DNA from: Pinus tabuliformis
Lineage: Eukaryota; Streptophyta; Pinopsida; Pinales; Pinaceae
DNA: 64,000 nucleotides
NCBI GenBank assembly: GCA_031772625.1
Contig: CM062818.1
Span: 1,282,520,277 to 1,282,584,276 of the forward strand
Reading direction: 5' to 3'
The position numbers and the translations under genes were made by a program. The notes under the pieces were generated by a model. It made no database searches, was not told the origin of the DNA, and was given only the letters and a program-made list of their open reading frames with translations. Of the stretch, positions 36,000 to 46,871 are shown piece by piece (position 1 is the first letter of the stretch; each line of letters opens with the position of its first letter).

Positions 36000-36530
36000 T
36001 TGAGGGTCACTTGGCAAACACACCAAGAGATCAAGATTTCGACTTTCTGGGGCTGAGTTTGCTGAGAAAGTTGAGAGAGTGATCAGAGTTGCAGCTGAGG
36101 GGCAGTGAATATAGAAGAAAAGAGGCAAAGATAGCACCAGGAGGATCAGCGCAGTAGCCAGAGAGAGGGACGCAGAAGCAGCCAAGGGTTCACGAAGAGC
36201 CAGCCAGGGCTCACGCAGAGCCAGCTAGGCGCTGCGAAGTGCCTCATAGGGCCAGCGTGGGTGACGTAGAGGGCCAAAGGACTGACGCAGTGCCTCCAAA
36301 GGCTGACACGGGCCAAGCCAGAGTGACGTTGGGCTAACGTTGGGCCAGAGAGAGGCTAACACAGTCCCTAGAGGCTGACGCTGGGGTTTCGTGGGGCAGA
36401 TTGGAGCTGTTAGAGTGTTTATCTTGGGTTTCAACCGGAATATCTACTTCCGAGGAGAGGTACTACTGCTGAGATTTTCCTCTGTTGGGTGAGTCGGATT
36501 TGGCACTTAGATTGTATTCTGAAACTACTT

Positions 36531-36536
36531 AATAAA
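36531..36536 (+). terminator. Polyadenylation signal in F 5' LTR
   Basis: AATAAA, repeated in the 3' LTR at 39760-39765, where it would act. It lies just upstream of the conserved CCCACATTGGGTTTTTCCGG block. Confidence 0.55.
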
Positions 36537-37361
36537 TCAAAACCTAAGATAGTTGCACCGATTTTCCCACATTGGGTTTTTCCGGGGACATTAGTCCAAA
36601 AACAATGGTGTCACTTGTGTGCTTGTTTGTGTTTCCTTCAGTTCATGATCTATAATGTGTTGAGCCTGCACTTGTATTTATTTACAGTACTTACATGGTA
36701 AATAACTTGTTAATTAACAGAACAAGTAGGTAGGAATAAATCAGAAAGTACATGAAGGGTTTCTAACGAGTTAGACTTAGAAATTCCAACATGGTATCAG
36801 AGGGTGGTTGCAGATCATAGGAGAACTAAGGACATCAGCCAAGCAGAGCAGCAGTAGCAGAAAATAGTTGTCCCAAGTGACAGAAGTTGTTCCTAGCAGA
36901 GTAGCAGCAAGGAAGGGGTGACACAGTGCCTGTGTCATCAAGATTGAGCCAGGAAGAGTCAGCGCAGAGGCTGAGGGAGGCAAAGGCAGGCTAATGCAAA
37001 GCCACGCAGAGACCAAGAGGGCTGACGCAGTTGGCTGAGGAGGTTGATTTGCCGGTACCAGGATTGCGCAGAGCCTAGGAGCTCTAACCTTCAGTTTGTT
37101 GGGGTTTAGGAGGTTGTGCGTAAGTTGCAGAGTCAGGCTGGTGGGATACTGTAGTCAGAACAGTACCTAATAGGGCAAGACCAAGGAGGAAGGAGTTGCT
37201 ACCAATTTTTTCTAGCCAAGAAATATGGATCAGTGGTGCAACGGCACTAAGGATCGGAGTGGGGGCATCTCGACATTGGCAGAAGGATTTCCAAGAGGGA
37301 TATCGAGGCTCAGAGGGAGTCATACCGAGAACTTCCAGGAGGGAAGGAGAGGAGAAATGAG

Positions 37362-38228
37362 ATGGCGGTGAATGGGGTAAGAGACCAGGACAAACTGGAC
37401 GGAGCCTCAAACTTCGTAGTCTAGAAGGCCAGCATCCTATCCGTTCTAGACAGGAATCGTGTCAAGCACTTTGCCTTGAGGACAATAGTTATCCCAGTTG
37501 ACCCAGCTGATAACGACAAGTACGAGGAGGCAATGGCGAGGGCCAAGAGTATCATCCTTGACGAGGTCAAGGACCATGTAGTACCACATATTGTCGAAAA
37601 GGAAACGGCAAATGAGATGTGGGAGGCCCTAAAGAAATTGTACAAACATACTTTTCTGCATAGAAGGATGTTACTAGAAAATCAGTTGCGATCATACCAA
37701 ATGCAGAAGGGAGAACAAATCGAACCCTTCCTTGGTCGATTGAAGGAGAGCTAGGATCAGCTGACTTCCATAGGGGCCACGCCGAATCAAGAATTGATGG
37801 TGAGAACAGCCCTAAACGCAGTCTCAAAAGACAGGGAGGTGTTTACCAAAAGCATACTGGGCAGGGCGACCCTTCCAGATTAAGAGGAAATGTGGGCCGC
37901 TCTTCGCCAAGAAGAGATCAGAAGGTTGAGCAAGGCGGGACACAGCGACAAGGGGATCAAAATCAAGAAGGAGGAGGAGGTGGATGCTACCCTAACATCT
38001 GAGGGAAAGCAGGAGAAATGAAAGAAGGACCTCTCCAAGGTCAAATGCTTCCACTGTGGGGAGCTGGGTCAATATGCGACCCAGTGTCCAAGGAAGAAGA
38101 GCAAGGGAGAGGCCTCCGAGACCAAGGTTGCACCAGCAAGGGCAGAGAAGGAAGTGGAGACAGATGATGACTATGCCATGAGTGCACACACGCCACTTGA
38201 GCAGAAGTGGGGAGACATCGAGCTGTAG
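37362..38228 (+). pseudogene. gag: F gag, no frameshifts, four nonsense codons
   Basis: ATG at 37362 begins MAVNGVRDQDKLDGASNFVV. The frame is kept for 289 codons to TAG at 38226. The UBN2-type region includes VKDHVVPHIVEKETANEMWE and MLLENQLRSYQMQKGEQ; the zinc knuckle CFHCGELGQYATQC lies near 38050-38090 (His of the motif changed to Gln). The C-terminus is DYAMSAHTPLEQKWGDIEL. Internal stops lie after ASNFVV, LKES, LPD and KQEK. Comparison with E and G gag shows the first three replace Trp (TGG to TAG or TAA), the pattern of cytosine decay on the other strand. This is the clearest full-length gag of the group. Confidence 0.9.
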
Positions 38229-38914
38229 TCAGACAGACTACAGGGAATGAGGGGTAGGATCCTTGAGGTACCCAACCTCTCGGATTATACCTGGCTACGG
38301 GAGCCCCGAAGAGGAGTAGTAGTGCTGGCGGATGTCAGTAGAGACGGATGCGGATGGAGCGAGAAGGGAGCTAAAGTGCAGGATTCCCAGGACAACTGAG
38401 GCAGCAATGTGAGAAGCACAGGAGTGCTGCACCAGTGTAGGATGGCACAGAGAGGTGTGCAACGGTGCGAGATGCACAGAGTTGTTGCAGCAACGCAAAG
38501 GTCAGAGAGGGAGCACTTGTCAATGACAAAGGGAGCTTCAGCATCAGGAGTGTTTCTAGCCTGACGGAGATGTCAAAGTTGGGAGATCAGTTACTTACTT
38601 CTCAGTAACTGGGTTGCAGTGCAGCAGTTAGCAGTGGTAGTGCTATGGGTAGCACGATGCAGCATGATGAGAGGGGTTGCAGTGTAGATGCAGCGGTGGC
38701 AGTTGCAGGGCCATGGGCAACAGCACGGATGCAGAGGGAGTTGCAATACAGATGCAACAGTGGCAATGGCAGGGCCATGGGTAGCAGTACAGGATGCAGC
38801 AGTGCAGAGGATGTTGGGCAGCAGGCCTAGCATCAGCACAAGGACCGATGCCGAATGATCAGAGTGATGCTCAGTGAGGCGTATTACTAGAGCACAATAC
38901 TCGCTAAGAGGGAG
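38229..38914 (+). repeat. F 3' noncoding region with GCAGTGG module
   Basis: About 690 bases from the gag stop to the 3' LTR. The distal 320 bases are rich in GCAGTGG, GATGCAG and GGGCAGCA and align with the modules of E, A, G, P1 and H. It ends AGAGCACAATACTCGCTAAG plus the purine tract. Confidence 0.75.
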
Positions 38915-40020
38915 TGTTGACTTGGGGTAGCATCGAATGTGCTCTAGCCACGAAAATTGGTGGAGAGGCTAAGGCACATGAGATATCCAATACCCAGAAA
39001 GGGTTTGGGTAGATTCTAAACAGTTTGAGAGATATTAAAATAATTAATATTTTTAACGGAGTCCCTATGTCTAAACTTAAGGAAATTAAAATCTTAATGT
39101 AAATTAATATAAAACTGTGTTAGAATGGTCCAAAAGTCATGGCTCAAGTCAGATCTAATCTTAGCCATTGATTAGGGACTTAATCTCGGCCTTTGGTTTG
39201 TCAACAAGAAAAGTATAAGAGGATGCTTGAGGGTCACTTGGAGAACACACCTAGAGATCAAGATTTTGACTTTCTGGGGTTGGGTTTGCTGAGAAAGTTG
39301 AGAGAGTGATTAGAGTTGCAGCTGAGGGGCAGTGAATATAGAAGCAGATAGGTAGAGATAGCACCGGGAGGATCAGCGCAGTAGCTGGAGTGAGGGACGC
39401 AAAAGCAGCCAAGGGTTCACGCAAAGCTAGCCAGGGATCATGCAGAGCCAGCCAGGAGCTGCACAGTGCCTCAGAGGGCTAGCGTGGGTGACGCAGAGGG
39501 CCAGAGCACTAACACAATGCCTCCAGAGGCTGACACAAGCCAAGCTAGAGAGACGCTGGGCTAACGTTGGACCAGAGAGAGACTAACACAGTCTCTAGAC
39601 GCTGACGTTGGGGTTTCGTGGGGCAGATTGGAGCTGCCGAAGTGTTTATCCGGGGTTTCAACCAGAATATCTGCTTCCGAGTAGAGAGGTACTACTACCA
39701 AGATTTTTCTCTGTTGGGTGAGCCAAATTTGGCACCCAGATTGTATTCTGAAACTGCTTAATAAATCAAACCCTCTGATAGCTGCACCGGTTTTCCCGCA
39801 TTGGGCTTTTCCGGGGACATTAGTCCAAAAACAACAGTGTCACTTGTGTGCTTGTTTTTGTTTCCTTCAGTTGATGATCTGTAATGTGTTGAGCATGCAC
39901 TTGTATTTATTTCCAGTATTTACATGGTAAATAACTTGTTAATTAACAGAACAAGTAAGCAGGAATAAATCAGAAAGTACATGAAGGGTTTCTAACAGGT
40001 TAGACTTAGAAATTCGAACA
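38915..40020 (+). repeat. F 3' LTR
   Basis: 1106 bp partner of 35688-36791; the target duplication copy GTCTA follows. Confidence 0.92.
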
Positions 40021-40139
40021 GTCTAGAGGAGCTTGTTCCTTAGAGGATTTCTAGCGCCAAAGAAATCCAGATCCGTGTCTTGTTGGAGTAGCAGTAGGAG
40101 AGGGAGAAGAGAACCTGTCCTACATTTGGTTGAGCAGAG

Positions 40140-41013
40140 ATGGCAGTCAATGGACTGAGGGATCAGGACAGATTGGATGGAGCATCCAACTTTGTCATCT
40201 GGAAGGCCAGGATCCTGGCAGTCTTGGACAAGAATCGCATCAAGGATTATGCCTTGAAAGTGGTAGTTGTACCAGTCGATGTTGATCCTCTCAAGAAATA
40301 CGAGGAGGCTCAAGCGAAGGCTAAATGCATGATTCTAGACGGGGTCAAAGATCATGTGGTCCCACACATTGCTGAGAAGGAAACAGCAAGGGAGATGTGG
40401 GAGACGTTGACCACCTTGTACCAGGGGACTTCCGTTCAACGGAAGATGCTATTGGAGAATCAACTAAGACAGTACCAGATGCAGAAGGGAGAAGAAAGTG
40501 ATCCCTTACTCCTCAGGTTGCAAGGGATTCGAGACCAGCTGACTTCCATGGGGTCTACACCAAATCCTGAGTTCATGGTCAGGACTACCCTAAATGCAAT
40601 CACCAAATACTGGGAGTCATTTGTCCAGAGTATCTTGGGCAAAGCTTCTCTCCCCAGTTGGGAGGAAATGTGGGCAGCTCTTCGACAAGAAGAGATCAGG
40701 AGGCTGACCAATGCAGGAAGTAGTGGCAAAGGAGCCTGGGTCAAGAAGGAGGAGGAGGAGGATGCAACTCTCACATCATCGGAATAGCATGGGCAACAGA
40801 AAAGGAAGAAAAAAGGATATATCCAAGGTCAGATGCTTCAGATGTGGTGAACTAGGACATTTCACCACTCAGTGCCCCAGGGAGAAGGGCAAGGAAGAGG
40901 CTTCTAACTCGAAGGCTACTCCAACAAAAGCTGACAAGGAAGATGATGACGAGGATTGTGCCATGAGTGCTCATGCACCTCTGGAGAAGAGGTGGGGTGA
41001 CATAGAGCTGTAA
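40140..41013 (+). pseudogene. gag: E gag (first, nearly complete copy)
   Basis: ATG at 40140 begins MAVNGLRDQDRLDGASNFVI and stays open for 215 codons, the longest intact gag stretch in the window. It contains DGVKDHVVPHIAEKETAREM, the LLENQLRQYQMQKGEESDPL segment and NPEFMVRTTLNAITKYWESF, a UBN2-type gag core. A frameshift at about 40780 is followed in another frame by DISKVRCFRCGELGHFTTQC (complete CCHC knuckle), an acidic linker and CAMSAHAPLEKRWGDIEL, with a stop at 41011. Gag would assemble the particle and bind RNA through the knuckle. Confidence 0.92.
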
Positions 41014-41609
41014 TCAAGAGGACTACACAAAAGGGGCACGATCCTTGAGTAGCCCAAACTCTTGGATCACATACGACTACGGAAGCCCTTAACGACAGTA
41101 GAAAAATGACGGGTGTCGGTTGGTGCGAGGTGTGATGGAGCAACAATGGCAGAGCTAGAGTGCCAAAGTCTAAAGCAGCGCAATGGCTGTTGTAGCAGTG
41201 TGAGAGGCAGAGAGCAAATTGCAGTAGCGCAGTAGCAACACAGGGTCAGCACAGATTTGCAGCAGAGGTAGCTTCAGCATCACGAGGCATCCATACTGAC
41301 AAGCATGTCAATTTTTGGGTGAAGTTTCAGTTACTTACTTCTCAGTAGCTAAGTTGCAATGCAGCAGTTAGCAATGGCAATGCTATGGGAAGCATGATGC
41401 AACATTTTGAGAGGGAGTTGTAGTACAAATGCAGCAGTGGCAGTGGCAGTGGCAGTGTCATGGGCAGCAATACAGGATGCAGCAGTGCAATGGATGAAGG
41501 GCAGCAGGCCAAGCATCAGCAGCACAGAGGACCAAGCCAGGGAGTAGCAGTAAAGGAGTCAGAGCCAAGAAGGAGTTGGAGGAGGATGCAGCTCTCGCAT
41601 CATCAGGAC

Positions 41610-43001
41610 CAGTGATGATAATATCGGCAATATATCACCAAATATCGGAAATATTGCGATATTTTTGGCAAGCCGAAATATCGCCGAGAAAATATCGCGA
41701 AATTTTGGCTCCCAAAAATATTGCGATATTTTCGAGATATCACCGATATCTTGGTAAAATATCACGCGACGATATAAAATATCACACGACATTATAAAAT
41801 ATCGTCGAGTTGGCTGGGCTGCAGCTAAAAAAGGGAAATTTGCCATTTTTTTTCCTCATTTCGATTTCTGAGTGTTGGAGAAGGAAGGGGAAGAGCTTTG
41901 TGGTGGTTGTCAAGGAGGGATTGAGGATTAAACAACCATTATCACCACCAACTAAGAATTTTTGTGGATCCAAGATTGAAGAACAGTGAGGCAAACTTCA
42001 TTTCTTCCATTAACAGGTACGTTCTTAAAAACCCCTATGTTAATGATTTTTTCATAGACTTAGGGTTATGTTTGCTTGCCTCTTTGCCTACCAACATTTA
42101 GTTTCTTTGTTTTTTTTCCATTTGCTATGATTTTCATGCCCAGGAGCCAATGCAAGGGTTTTCTCCATATTTGGACAGCAAGCTTCATTTTTTTTTCAGC
42201 TTTCTTATGCACCCTCTTATTGCCATTTTTCATTCACATTGCAAATAATGTAGTAAATTTTTTTAAATGAGGTGGTTATTACTTATTATTTTTTGTGTTG
42301 GGGGGTTTAATGCCAATCTTTTGTTTTTTTGTGCCCTAGGTTTGAATTAGTTCATTACAAATATGTCGAAAGCCTTGGACCCATTTTGGGAGTATGGGGA
42401 GCCTGTTGGTGGGGCAAATCGGGCATATCTATCATGCAAATTGTGTGGGACCAAGATGTCAAGAGGGGTTACGCGATTGAAATACCATCTGGCTAGACTC
42501 CCTGCACATGATGTAATGCCTTGTATGGTTTCTAGTGTGGAGGTTATACAAAAAGCTCTTGAAGCAATTGCTGAACAAGACAGAAAGATAGTTGTTAGGG
42601 AGAGGGCACTGGTCTCAAATAGATAGCTGCTAGTTTTATTTGTTTTGCTACATATAAGTTTATAACTCATGATGATGAGATACTTTTATATATGTGATGT
42701 TATTTTGTATTGGTTCTCCACATTTGAGTCCTTGATTGGACAATTATCAGGGATTAGCAAGATTTGGTATTGCCTTTGATGTATCATTTTTATTTTACAT
42801 CCACTACATCATATATATCAGTGCTTTCTTCATATGTGTCAATGCGTTTATTTCATGTTGTTATTGTTTTATCTTTAAAAATCTAAAAAATTAAATATGT
42901 TATGCATTTTTTATGCTTGCCGATATTTTCGCTGATATTGCTGATGAGATGTTTTCTGGACCCTCGTCAATATTTTGTCGATACCAATATTATCAACACT
43001 G
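41610..43001 (+). mobile_element. hAT1: hAT-type DNA element carrying a BED-finger exon
   Basis: 1392 bp between 8-base duplications ATCAGGAC (41602-41609) and ATCAAGAC (43002-43009). Terminal inverted repeats are CAGTGATGATAATATCGG on the left and, on the right read inward, CAGTGTTGATAATATTGG. CAGTG ends and an 8-base duplication are hallmarks of the hAT superfamily. The uninterrupted gag copy at about 40780 confirms the empty site. Subterminal zones (41620-41810, 42915-42990) are packed with ATATCG/CGATATT motifs. No transposase catalytic region is present. Confidence 0.9.
42363..42626 (+). CDS. BED-type zinc finger fragment of a hAT transposase
   Basis: An 87-codon open frame, MSKALDPFWEYGEPVGG..., with YLSCKLCGTKMSRGVTRLKY, then HLARLPAHDV. 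The CX2C pair and the following His pair, with the TRLKYHLA signature, match the N-terminal BED finger that binds DNA in plant hAT transposases. Transposases are usually 600-800 residues, so the catalytic and dimerisation parts are absent. A plausible intron (donor GTACGT at 42017, acceptor TGCCCTAG ending 42340) lies upstream, giving a 5' noncoding exon. A TAG at 42624 closes the frame. If made, the peptide could bind the element's own ends without cutting them; this is inference. Confidence 0.7.
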   Translation: MSKALDPFWEYGEPVGGANRAYLSCKLCGTKMSRGVTRLKYHLARLPAHDVMPCMVSSVEVIQKALEAIAEQDRKIVVRERALVSNR

Positions 43002-43814
43002 ATCAAGACAGCCAGGGCAGCGGAAGAGGAAAAACAAAGACATAACCAAAGTCAGATGCTTCAAATGTGGGGAACTAGGACATTTCGCCACTCAGTCCCC
43101 TCAGAAGAAGGGCAAGGAAGAGGAGTTACACTCAAAGGCTGCTCCAGCGAAAGCTGACAAGGAGGAGGATGACGAGGATTGTGCCATGAATGCTCATGCA
43201 CCTCTGGAGAAGACGTGGGGCAACATAGAGCTGTAGTTAGGACTACACAGTGGGACAGGATCCTTGAGGTGTCCAAACTCTTGGATCACATATGACTACG
43301 GGAGCCCTTAATGACAGTAGCAGAATGACGAGAGTCAGTTGGTGCGACGGATGATGGAGCAACCATAGCAGAGCTAGAGTGACAGAGTTTGAAGCAGCGC
43401 AGTGGAATTGCAGCAGTGCAGGAGGCACAGAGCAGATTGCAGCAGTGCAGTAGCAGTAGAGGGTCAGCACAAATTAGCAGCAGACGTAGCTTCAGCATCA
43501 CGAGGCATCCAGACTGACCAGAGTGTCAGCGTTTGGGTGACCTTTCAGTTGCTTACTTCTTAGCAACTCAGTTGCAATGCAGCAGTTAGCAGTGGCAATG
43601 TTATGGGCAGCATGATGCAACATTTCGTGACGGAGTTGTAGTACAGATGCAGCAATGGCAGTGGCAGTGTCATGGGCAGCGATACAAGATGTAGCAGTGC
43701 AGTGGATGAAAGGCAGCAGGCCAAGCATCAGCAGCACAGAGGATTGATGCAATGGATCAGTGTGATGCTTTTATTAGGAATTATTACTAGAGCACATTCC
43801 TCGCTAAGAGGGAG

Positions 43815-44937
43815 TGTTGATTTTGGGTAGCATCGGATGTGTTCTAGCTCCGGAATTTTGTGGGGGGCTAGAATACATAACATCTCCAAGACCCAAAAAT
43901 CGTTTGGAAATTCCACCAAGATTGTGAGTTATTAAAATAATTAATATTTTTAATGGCATTCCTAAGTCTAAACTTAGGAAAATAAAAATATTAATTGGTA
44001 TTAATAAAAATATGGATGAGAAGCTTCAAAGAGACGTGGATCAAGTCTGTTTTAATCTTAGCCATTGATTAGGGACTTAATATCAGTCATTGATTAAGAG
44101 GAGGCTTGAGAGTTAGTTGGAGATACCTAATTGATTAGTCAGTTCGGTTTTTCTAGGGCGAGGTTTGCTGAGAAAGTCGAACAGGTGATCTGAGTTGCAG
44201 CAGAGGGGCAGGGATAGTTGGGGTGGAGGATCTTCTTCAGAACCCTGAATACTCAGCAGAAAGAGGCAGAGACACACTAGAGAAGGCAGCGCAGACCAAG
44301 GAGGACTAACGTTGGGCCTGGAGGGCCCACGCAGTGCTTGACGCAATGCCACCACAGAGGATCAGTGACCTCCAGCAGAAGTCTAAAATCAGCCAGGGAG
44401 CAGCAGGATCAGCCGAGAAGGTTGACGTCAGATCTCCAGGAGGTAGTGAGGCCAGCGCAGCGCTAATGCAAGAGTCTCAAAGTGCTCCACGTAGGCCCAT
44501 GTAGCTACTACGAAAGGGCAGCGAAGTTGTAGCTAGGAATAATCAGTTTAGCTGCCAGATCGGAGGGATTTTTCCAGGGGAAGTGAAGTAATATCACCTA
44601 GGTTTCTGCCAATATATTTTATCTCTGTAACTGGATTGCCAAGAGGGCATCCAAAGTTGTATTCAGAACTACTACTTAATAATAGAAAACCCTCAGAGCT
44701 AGTGCACCAGTTTTCCCGTATTGGGTTTTTCCAGGGACGTGTTGTCCAAAAATAACGGTGTCCCTTGTGTGTTTGTCTCATATATTTTTAGTTTATGATC
44801 TGTATGTCAGTGTAGTCTACAATAGTGTTTTCATCACTGTTTATAAATTAAATAACTTGTTGAATGTAATAACAAGTAGGAGATGATAAACCAGTGATTG
44901 TAATAGGATTTCTGATGTGTAGATTCAGAAATTTTCA
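43815..44937 (+). repeat. E 3' LTR
   Basis: TGTTGATTTTGGGTAGCATC...ATTTTCA. The last two bases expected (CA) are replaced by the host sequence CTATGG, so the end is slightly eroded. Confidence 0.88.
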
Positions 44938-45268
44938 CTATGGAAAAGTATAAATATAGGAGATCTAAGGAGAGGTCCCACCACATCATAGCAACCCATC
45001 TCAAGAAGCTTTACAAGCTAAGGAGAGACGCGGAACCTTGGGAAGAGCCATAGTTGGAGAAGGAGCAATTTAATGGTTTGTTTGAGATGAAAAGGAGCCA
45101 AGTCAGCCAAGACGGAATTTTGTGTTATATTTGTGCCCTAAAAGGGCTTTATCAAAGGCCGAATTGAGGAACAACAAGCCACTAAATCTCTAGTTGAAGG
45201 AGGGTTTTTGTTCTGTCCATGAGGAGGAGGATCGAGCCCTAGAAAGAGGCCCAATAAACCTTAGTTTA
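44938..45268 (+). repeat. Y 5' LTR, second segment, with 193-bp duplication
   Basis: 44938-45130 repeats 33836-34028 with a few changes. The remainder continues the LTR (GCCCTAAAAGGGCTTTATC) up to the H insertion. The matching 3' LTR (about 63185-63520) has this sequence only once. Confidence 0.82.
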
Positions 45269-46209
45269 TGTGAAAACTACTAAACTGAAATTCTACTACT
45301 GCAGCAACTGATTTATTTCACCTACTTATTATTCACAATAAGTAATTTAAGAAATCCCTTTAGTAAATATTAAAATAAATTCTCCATGAGTTATCACACA
45401 AATATCCAAAGAAAAAATACATGCACAAGAACCAATCACATCAACCCATTTAGTTTTGGACAATTGTCCCCGGAAAAACCCAATGTGGGAAAATCGGTGC
45501 AGCAAATGAGGGCTTTATTAATCTTCAGCAGCAATTGCTTTTACAAGGAATGATTTTACAAAGAAACTGAAAGAAAACACCTGAGACTATCCCTTTGAGA
45601 CCTTCTAACACTTTGGAGACCCTGCTCCCACTTCTGCGTCACTCTGTGTGGTCCAGCATGGCTCTGAGTGGCTTTGCGTCAGCCTGCATAGGCTCTGTGT
45701 CTCTCCTCTGAACTGCGTCTCTCTCTGCACTGTCTCCCATTTTCCCTGCGTCACCTCCTCCTCTGTCACTGCCTGCTACTAATGTCGTCCTCTTCCTCCA
45801 CCCTGCAACTCTCCCTCTAAAATCGATCTCCTCTACTTGAGAATCGACTTTCCTTGAGATACTAAGTATCTGTCGGTGTGTCTCCAAATGATCCTCAAGT
45901 CTTCTCTTATACTTTTTTTGATGACAAATCAACAGCCGAGATTAAGTCCCTAATCAACGACTAAGATTAAAATAGACTTGATCCTCGTCTCTTAGAAGCT
46001 TCTCACCCTTATCTTTATTAATACCCATTAATATTTTTATTTTCCTAAGTTTAGACTTAGGAACCCATTAAAAATATTAATTATTTTAATAACTCCTCAT
46101 CCAGGTGGAATTTCTCAAAACGATTTCTGGGTCTTGGAGATCTCATGTGCCTTAGCCTCTCCTCCAAATTTCAAGGCTAGAGCACATCCGATGCTACCAA
46201 AAATCAACA
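45269..46209 (-). repeat. H 3' LTR
   Basis: 941 bp, minus-strand start TGTTGATTTTTGGTAGCATC, end TTTTCACA. Hairpin near 46048. Confidence 0.92.
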
Positions 46210-46461
46210 CTCCCTCTTAGCAAGGAATGTGCTCTAGCAATGTTTCACTATAGAAACATCACACTGATCTTCTGCATCAGTACCTGTGTTGATGCTTGGC
46301 CTGCTGCCTCACATCCCCTGCACTGTTGCTTCCTGTATTGCTACCCATGACACTGCCACTGCCACTGCCGCACCTGTACTACAGCTCCCTCTCAACATGC
46401 TGCCCATAGCACTGCCACTGCTAACTATTGCACTACAACTCCTAACACTTATCCATTTCTG
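46210..46461 (-). repeat. H 3' module and purine tract
   Basis: Complement of a GCAGTGGCAGTGG-rich block with CATGGGTAGCAATACAGGAAG. It is very close to the module of gag-only element A at about 9230-9410, including the CTGATGCAGGCCAAGCATCAAC-type segment. It sits between the pol stop (46462) and the 3' LTR. Confidence 0.8.
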
Positions 46462-46871
46462 CTACTGAAATGGCTTCTTTACCATCCCCATCTTCTCCCT
46501 GAAATAAATAAACTTTGTTCTTCCTAGAGCCTTGGTGAGGACGTCTGCCACATATTCTCCTGTAGGAGTGTATCTCAATTGTACTGCCCCTCATTGGACA
46601 CAGGCTCTGACAAAGTGACACCTAATATCAATGCGCTTCGACCGATCATGAAATATTAGTTTCTCAGAGAGCTTGATGCAACTCTAATTATCACACATGA
46701 TCTTGGTCGTTTCCATCCTTCTCCTGAATAGATCCACAAGCAATTTCCTATGCCATATGACTTCGCACGAAGCTATGCTAGCTGCCATATATTCTGCTTC
46801 AGCTGAGCTTAGAGCCACGGATTTTTCTTTCCAACTGCACCAGGAGGTCATTCCTGATCCAATGTTGAAAC

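Larger units (their letters stand above)
35688..36791 (+). repeat. F 5' LTR
   Basis: TGTTGATTTGGGG...ATTCCAACA. By eye about 7% different from its partner over the first 230 bases, mostly transitions. Hairpin CCTAAGTCTAAACTTAGG at 35837-35854. Confidence 0.92.
35688..40020 (+). mobile_element. F: gag-only Copia-type element nested in E leader
   Basis: LTRs at 35688-36791 and 38915-40020, 4333 bp overall, flanked by GTCTG (35683-35687) and GTCTA (40021-40025). The primer site is TGGTATCAGAGG at 36792, and the purine tract CTAAGAGGGAG precedes the 3' LTR. Internal sequence is leader (36804-37361), a single gag frame (37362-38228) and a noncoding tail with the GCAGTGG module. There is no room for pol. 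Confidence 0.92.
41549..43814 (+). repeat. E duplicated gag end and 3' module, containing hAT1
   Basis: Starts GAGTCAGAGCCAAGAAGGAG, matching 40731 onward, and proceeds through a second zinc knuckle (CFKCGELGHFATQS at about 43053-43094, last Cys changed to Ser), a second gag stop at 43234-43236 and a second GCAGTGG module (43560-43760) to the purine tract. The first copy runs 40731-41548. hAT1 interrupts the second copy only. Confidence 0.8.
34029..44937 (+). mobile_element. E: gag-only Copia-type element, chimeric, with F and hAT1 inside
   Basis: LTRs at 34029-35163 and 43815-44937, primer site TGGTATCAGAGC at 35164 and purine tract CTAAGAGGGAG at about 43804-43814. Its flanks do not show a 5-base duplication. 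Instead 193 bases of the host LTR (33836-34028) are repeated on the right (44938-45130). Internally the gag 3' end plus module occurs twice (about 40731-41548 and 41549-43814). Both features fit a crossover between two E copies. No pol is present. Confidence 0.85.

Noticed and set aside
36100..36400. Spaced short repeats that might suggest a CRISPR array
   Set aside because: Units and spacings are irregular, the repeats are in retrotransposon LTRs, and the sequence is that of a plant.
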